Assembly (NCBI GenBank): GCA_031278255.1
Contig: JAITKU010000194.1
Location: 1 to 13,978, forward strand
Direction of reading: 5' to 3'
DNA from: Eubacteriales Family XIII. Incertae Sedis bacterium
GTDB taxonomy: Bacteria; Bacillota; Clostridia; Peptostreptococcales; Anaerovoracaceae
DNA: 13,978 nt
In this document: positions 12,144 to 13,978 of the stretch, piece by piece
Numbering within the stretch: the first letter of the stretch is position 1
Layout of the letters: each line of letters begins with the position of its first letter
Made by a program: the position numbers and the translations under genes
Notes under the pieces: model-generated
Told to the model about the DNA's origin: nothing
Seen by the model: only the letters and a program-made list of their open reading frames with translations
The model's database searches: none

Positions 12144-13978
12144 ATGGAACGGAGACATAGGGTAAAAAGCGCGAAACGTATGCTCGCCGTGGTTCTGGCG
12201 CTCGCGCTCGTCGTGCCGGCCGGCTTCGGCTTTGGCGTTATGAAAGCCGACGCCGTGGGCGACGAAACAGACGAAATAAATAATCTGTCGGTAAGTGTTT
12301 CCCACGAAAATTATCAAACGTGGACGGAACTCACAAACAATACGCCATCGCCCGAGTTGACCGTCACCTTAGCCGTCACCTTGAGCGAAAGCTATGTAAG
12401 CGGCGGCGCCATAGACTTGCCGCTGAATTTCACGCCTACGCTCGCCGCATATCCGACTTTCACTTACGGTACGGACGGCGATGGGGCCTTGGAGCCTTTT
12501 TTCAAGATCAAAGACCCCGAACCGAACGAAATGGTAAAAAAATATGACTTGACAACGACGCCCGGTGTCCTGTCTGTCAAACTCAAGGACAAGGATGACC
12601 CCGGTTTTAAGGCGGGGCTTTCCACTATCCCGCTCCGCTTTGCGTTCAATACGGATTGGGAAAGCAAAATCCCGGGCGACACCGTTCTTTGGCGTATTGC
12701 GCCCACAGCCTACGTGAGAGGCGCCAAGGCGATCGACGCAACGCCCCAAATCGTAAAAGGCGCCGCAACCAACGTTTTGGAGGGATCTATTACCAGACTG
12801 GACCCGGCGCCCAATACGCCGTATATGAGCGGGCCGATCACGATAAGACTCAGGGCAAATAACAACTCTTATTATGAAACCCACCTCGATCCGACTTATC
12901 AAAACCGATTGTATCTTGAGGTTCCCACCGGTTTTGTGTTATCAGACACATACAAAAATTATTTTGCGGATGCAGGGAATCCCGTTTCTGCGAACGGCCG
13001 CGACCGCTACTACCGCACATTGGATCCCAATCCCGACGATGCCAATCATGTCGACTGGAATGCTTGGCATTACAATGGACTTGCGGCAACTGTGTTTGAA
13101 CAGCTGGACGGCACAATTACGCCGTTATCCATGGCAAACGGGGCGAACTTCGTATTTTATTTCGGCGCGGACTACAAGCAGATCAACGGCGCGGTTAAGT
13201 CCGCTTCTTTCTCCGCGACGTATAAAAAAACCGAAAGACCCGTATGGGCGTTGTTCACGGGCACTAAATGGCACAACCCGGGGGATATCTACACGCGGTT
13301 GTCCGTTTCCGGTCTGGGTGATGGGAGCTTTTCGCAAACGGGAATTTACGCCGGCATCAGCTCTTATTCACATTCCGGCGCTGTCAAAAATATCGGCTCG
13401 GGGCCGATCACAGGCGTTTCTTTCGTACTGTACCAAAATGAACCCGGCTCACCCAAGGTGAATTTTCATGGAGTAACGCTGTACGCAAACCGGGATTATC
13501 CCGATGACGGTATCACGCCGCAGGAATGGTCTTGTTATAAAGTGCAATATAAGATCTTCGATACAAACAGCAAAACTTCGGTGCTTAGGGACGAGGCCCA
13601 CGGTGTTTGGAAACCGTCGAGCAGTGATCCGAACACCAGGTCAGGTACGCTACCATTGACGCTTCCCGCCTTGGAGTCCGGGCAGTATATCGATGAGATC
13701 ATCGTTACGCCCATGGGTACGGGCGGCGAATCCGAAGGCGTATGGCCGAGTCGCAACGGTCTTGCCCTCTCGTATTCCTCCGAGGCGTGGCCCGGTCGCC
13801 TTTGGCCGGACGGAAAAAGCGTTCCGAACTATACCCAAGTGAAGATGGGCTGGCGTCTGCATTACGATGACGGTGCCGCGTACAGCGGCAAAAAGGCCGT
13901 CTGTGATGAGGGATCTACAGGCTATGCGCGCGTTTACTATACAGAGGCGCCCTTTGCGCAAGCGGCCTTTGCAAGTTC
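12144..13978 (+). CDS. Large secreted surface protein, probably phase-variable (runs off window)
   Basis: An open frame of 611 complete codons without a stop, continuing past the window. ATG 12144 follows AAAGAGGGG (12126-12134) by nine bases. Residues 1-37 form a signal peptide: RRHRVKSAKR, a hydrophobic stretch (13-33) and an ADA cleavage site at 35-37. The exported part is rich in T, S, N, Y and W, with many short alternating hydrophobic runs, as expected of beta-sandwich adhesin or S-layer-like domains. I recognise no named domain, and any cell-wall anchor would be beyond the edge. Base composition is lower in GC than that of the efflux operon. The gene lies 60 bases behind the right inverted repeat, so its leader contains the switch. 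Its regulation by DNA inversion is inferred from this position, not shown. It could also be a large pilin-like or host-binding protein. Confidence 0.8.
   Translation, partial: MERRHRVKSAKRMLAVVLALALVVPAGFGFGVMKADAVGDETDEINNLSVSVSHENYQTWTELTNNTPSPELTVTLAVTLSESYVSGGAIDLPLNFTPTLAAYPTFTYGTDGDGALEPFFKIKDPEPNEMVKKYDLTTTPGVLSVKLKDKDDPGFKAGLSTIPLRFAFNTDWESKIPGDTVLWRIAPTAYVRGAKAIDATPQIVKGAATNVLEGSITRLDPAPNTPYMSGPITIRLRANNNSYYETHLDPTYQNRLYLEVPTGFVLSDTYKNYFADAGNPVSANGRDRYYRTLDPNPDDANHVDWNAWHYNGLAATVFEQLDGTITPLSMANGANFVFYFGADYKQINGAVKSASFSATYKKTERPVWALFTGTKWHNPGDIYTRLSVSGLGDGSFSQTGIYAGISSYSHSGAVKNIGSGPITGVSFVLYQNEPGSPKVNFHGVTLYANRDYPDDGITPQEWSCYKVQYKIFDTNSKTSVLRDEAHGVWKPSSSDPNTRSGTLPLTLPALESGQYIDEIIVTPMGTGGESEGVWPSRNGLALSYSSEAWPGRLWPDGKSVPNYTQVKMGWRLHYDDGAAYSGKKAVCDEGSTGYARVYYTEAPFAQAAFAS

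Noticed and set aside
1..13978. CRISPR arrays, tRNA, rRNA or insertion-sequence transposases
   Set aside because: No regularly spaced repeats, no cloverleaf or rRNA-like sequence, and no transposase motif was found by eye on either strand.

Overview
The window looks like a piece of chromosome from a GC-rich, Gram-positive member of the Clostridia (Bacillota). Reasons: strong AGGAGG-type ribosome sites, frequent GTG and TTG starts, an S-layer-homology (SLH) exported protein, a CvpA-family membrane protein and a MacAB-like efflux set of the Gram-positive type. Genus-level placement is not possible by eye. Most genes from about 1.2 to 11.9 kb are visibly GC-rich. The first gene (DUF3800) and the last gene (a surface protein) are clearly less so, which suggests different histories at the two ends.

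Layout. 1-305: intergenic DNA with a good sigma-70 promoter, then a short leader ending in an intrinsic terminator, then a DUF3800 gene (306-986). 1175-1682: a small three-helix membrane protein broken by a one-base frameshift, followed by a terminator. 1912-7641: one tightly packed operon made of an OmpR-type response regulator, a sensor kinase (ATGA overlap), a periplasmic-adaptor-like protein with two tandem lipoyl/hairpin modules, an ABC ATPase and a MacB-type permease. This is a regulated efflux system whose own two-component pair probably senses the exported compound or envelope stress. 7714-9576: an SLH-domain exported protein. 9595-10266: NAD(P)H-hydrate epimerase without the usual fused dehydratase. 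10295-10945 (minus): a CvpA-family membrane protein. 11119-11288: a rightward promoter and a series of stem-loops with no gene.

The most interesting part is 11315-13978. A 191-residue tyrosine recombinase consisting of the catalytic domain only (FimB/FimE-like size, all catalytic residues present) is transcribed leftwards. Next to it lies a pair of inverted repeats with an identical 20-bp core (11925-11944 and 12064-12083) flanking 119 bp. The left repeat is itself a 34-bp lox-like site: 12-bp arms matching at 11 of 12 positions around a 10-bp spacer. The enclosed segment carries an intrinsic terminator that points at the downstream gene, a large secreted protein (12144 to beyond the window edge). 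I read this as a phase-variation switch in which inversion removes or restores a terminator in the leader of a surface-protein gene. In the orientation shown the gene should be largely off. The recombinase promoter has its -35 box inside the left crossover spacer, so its sequence would survive inversion and could be shut by recombinase binding. The promoter of the surface gene could not be identified with confidence, and this is the main gap in the model.
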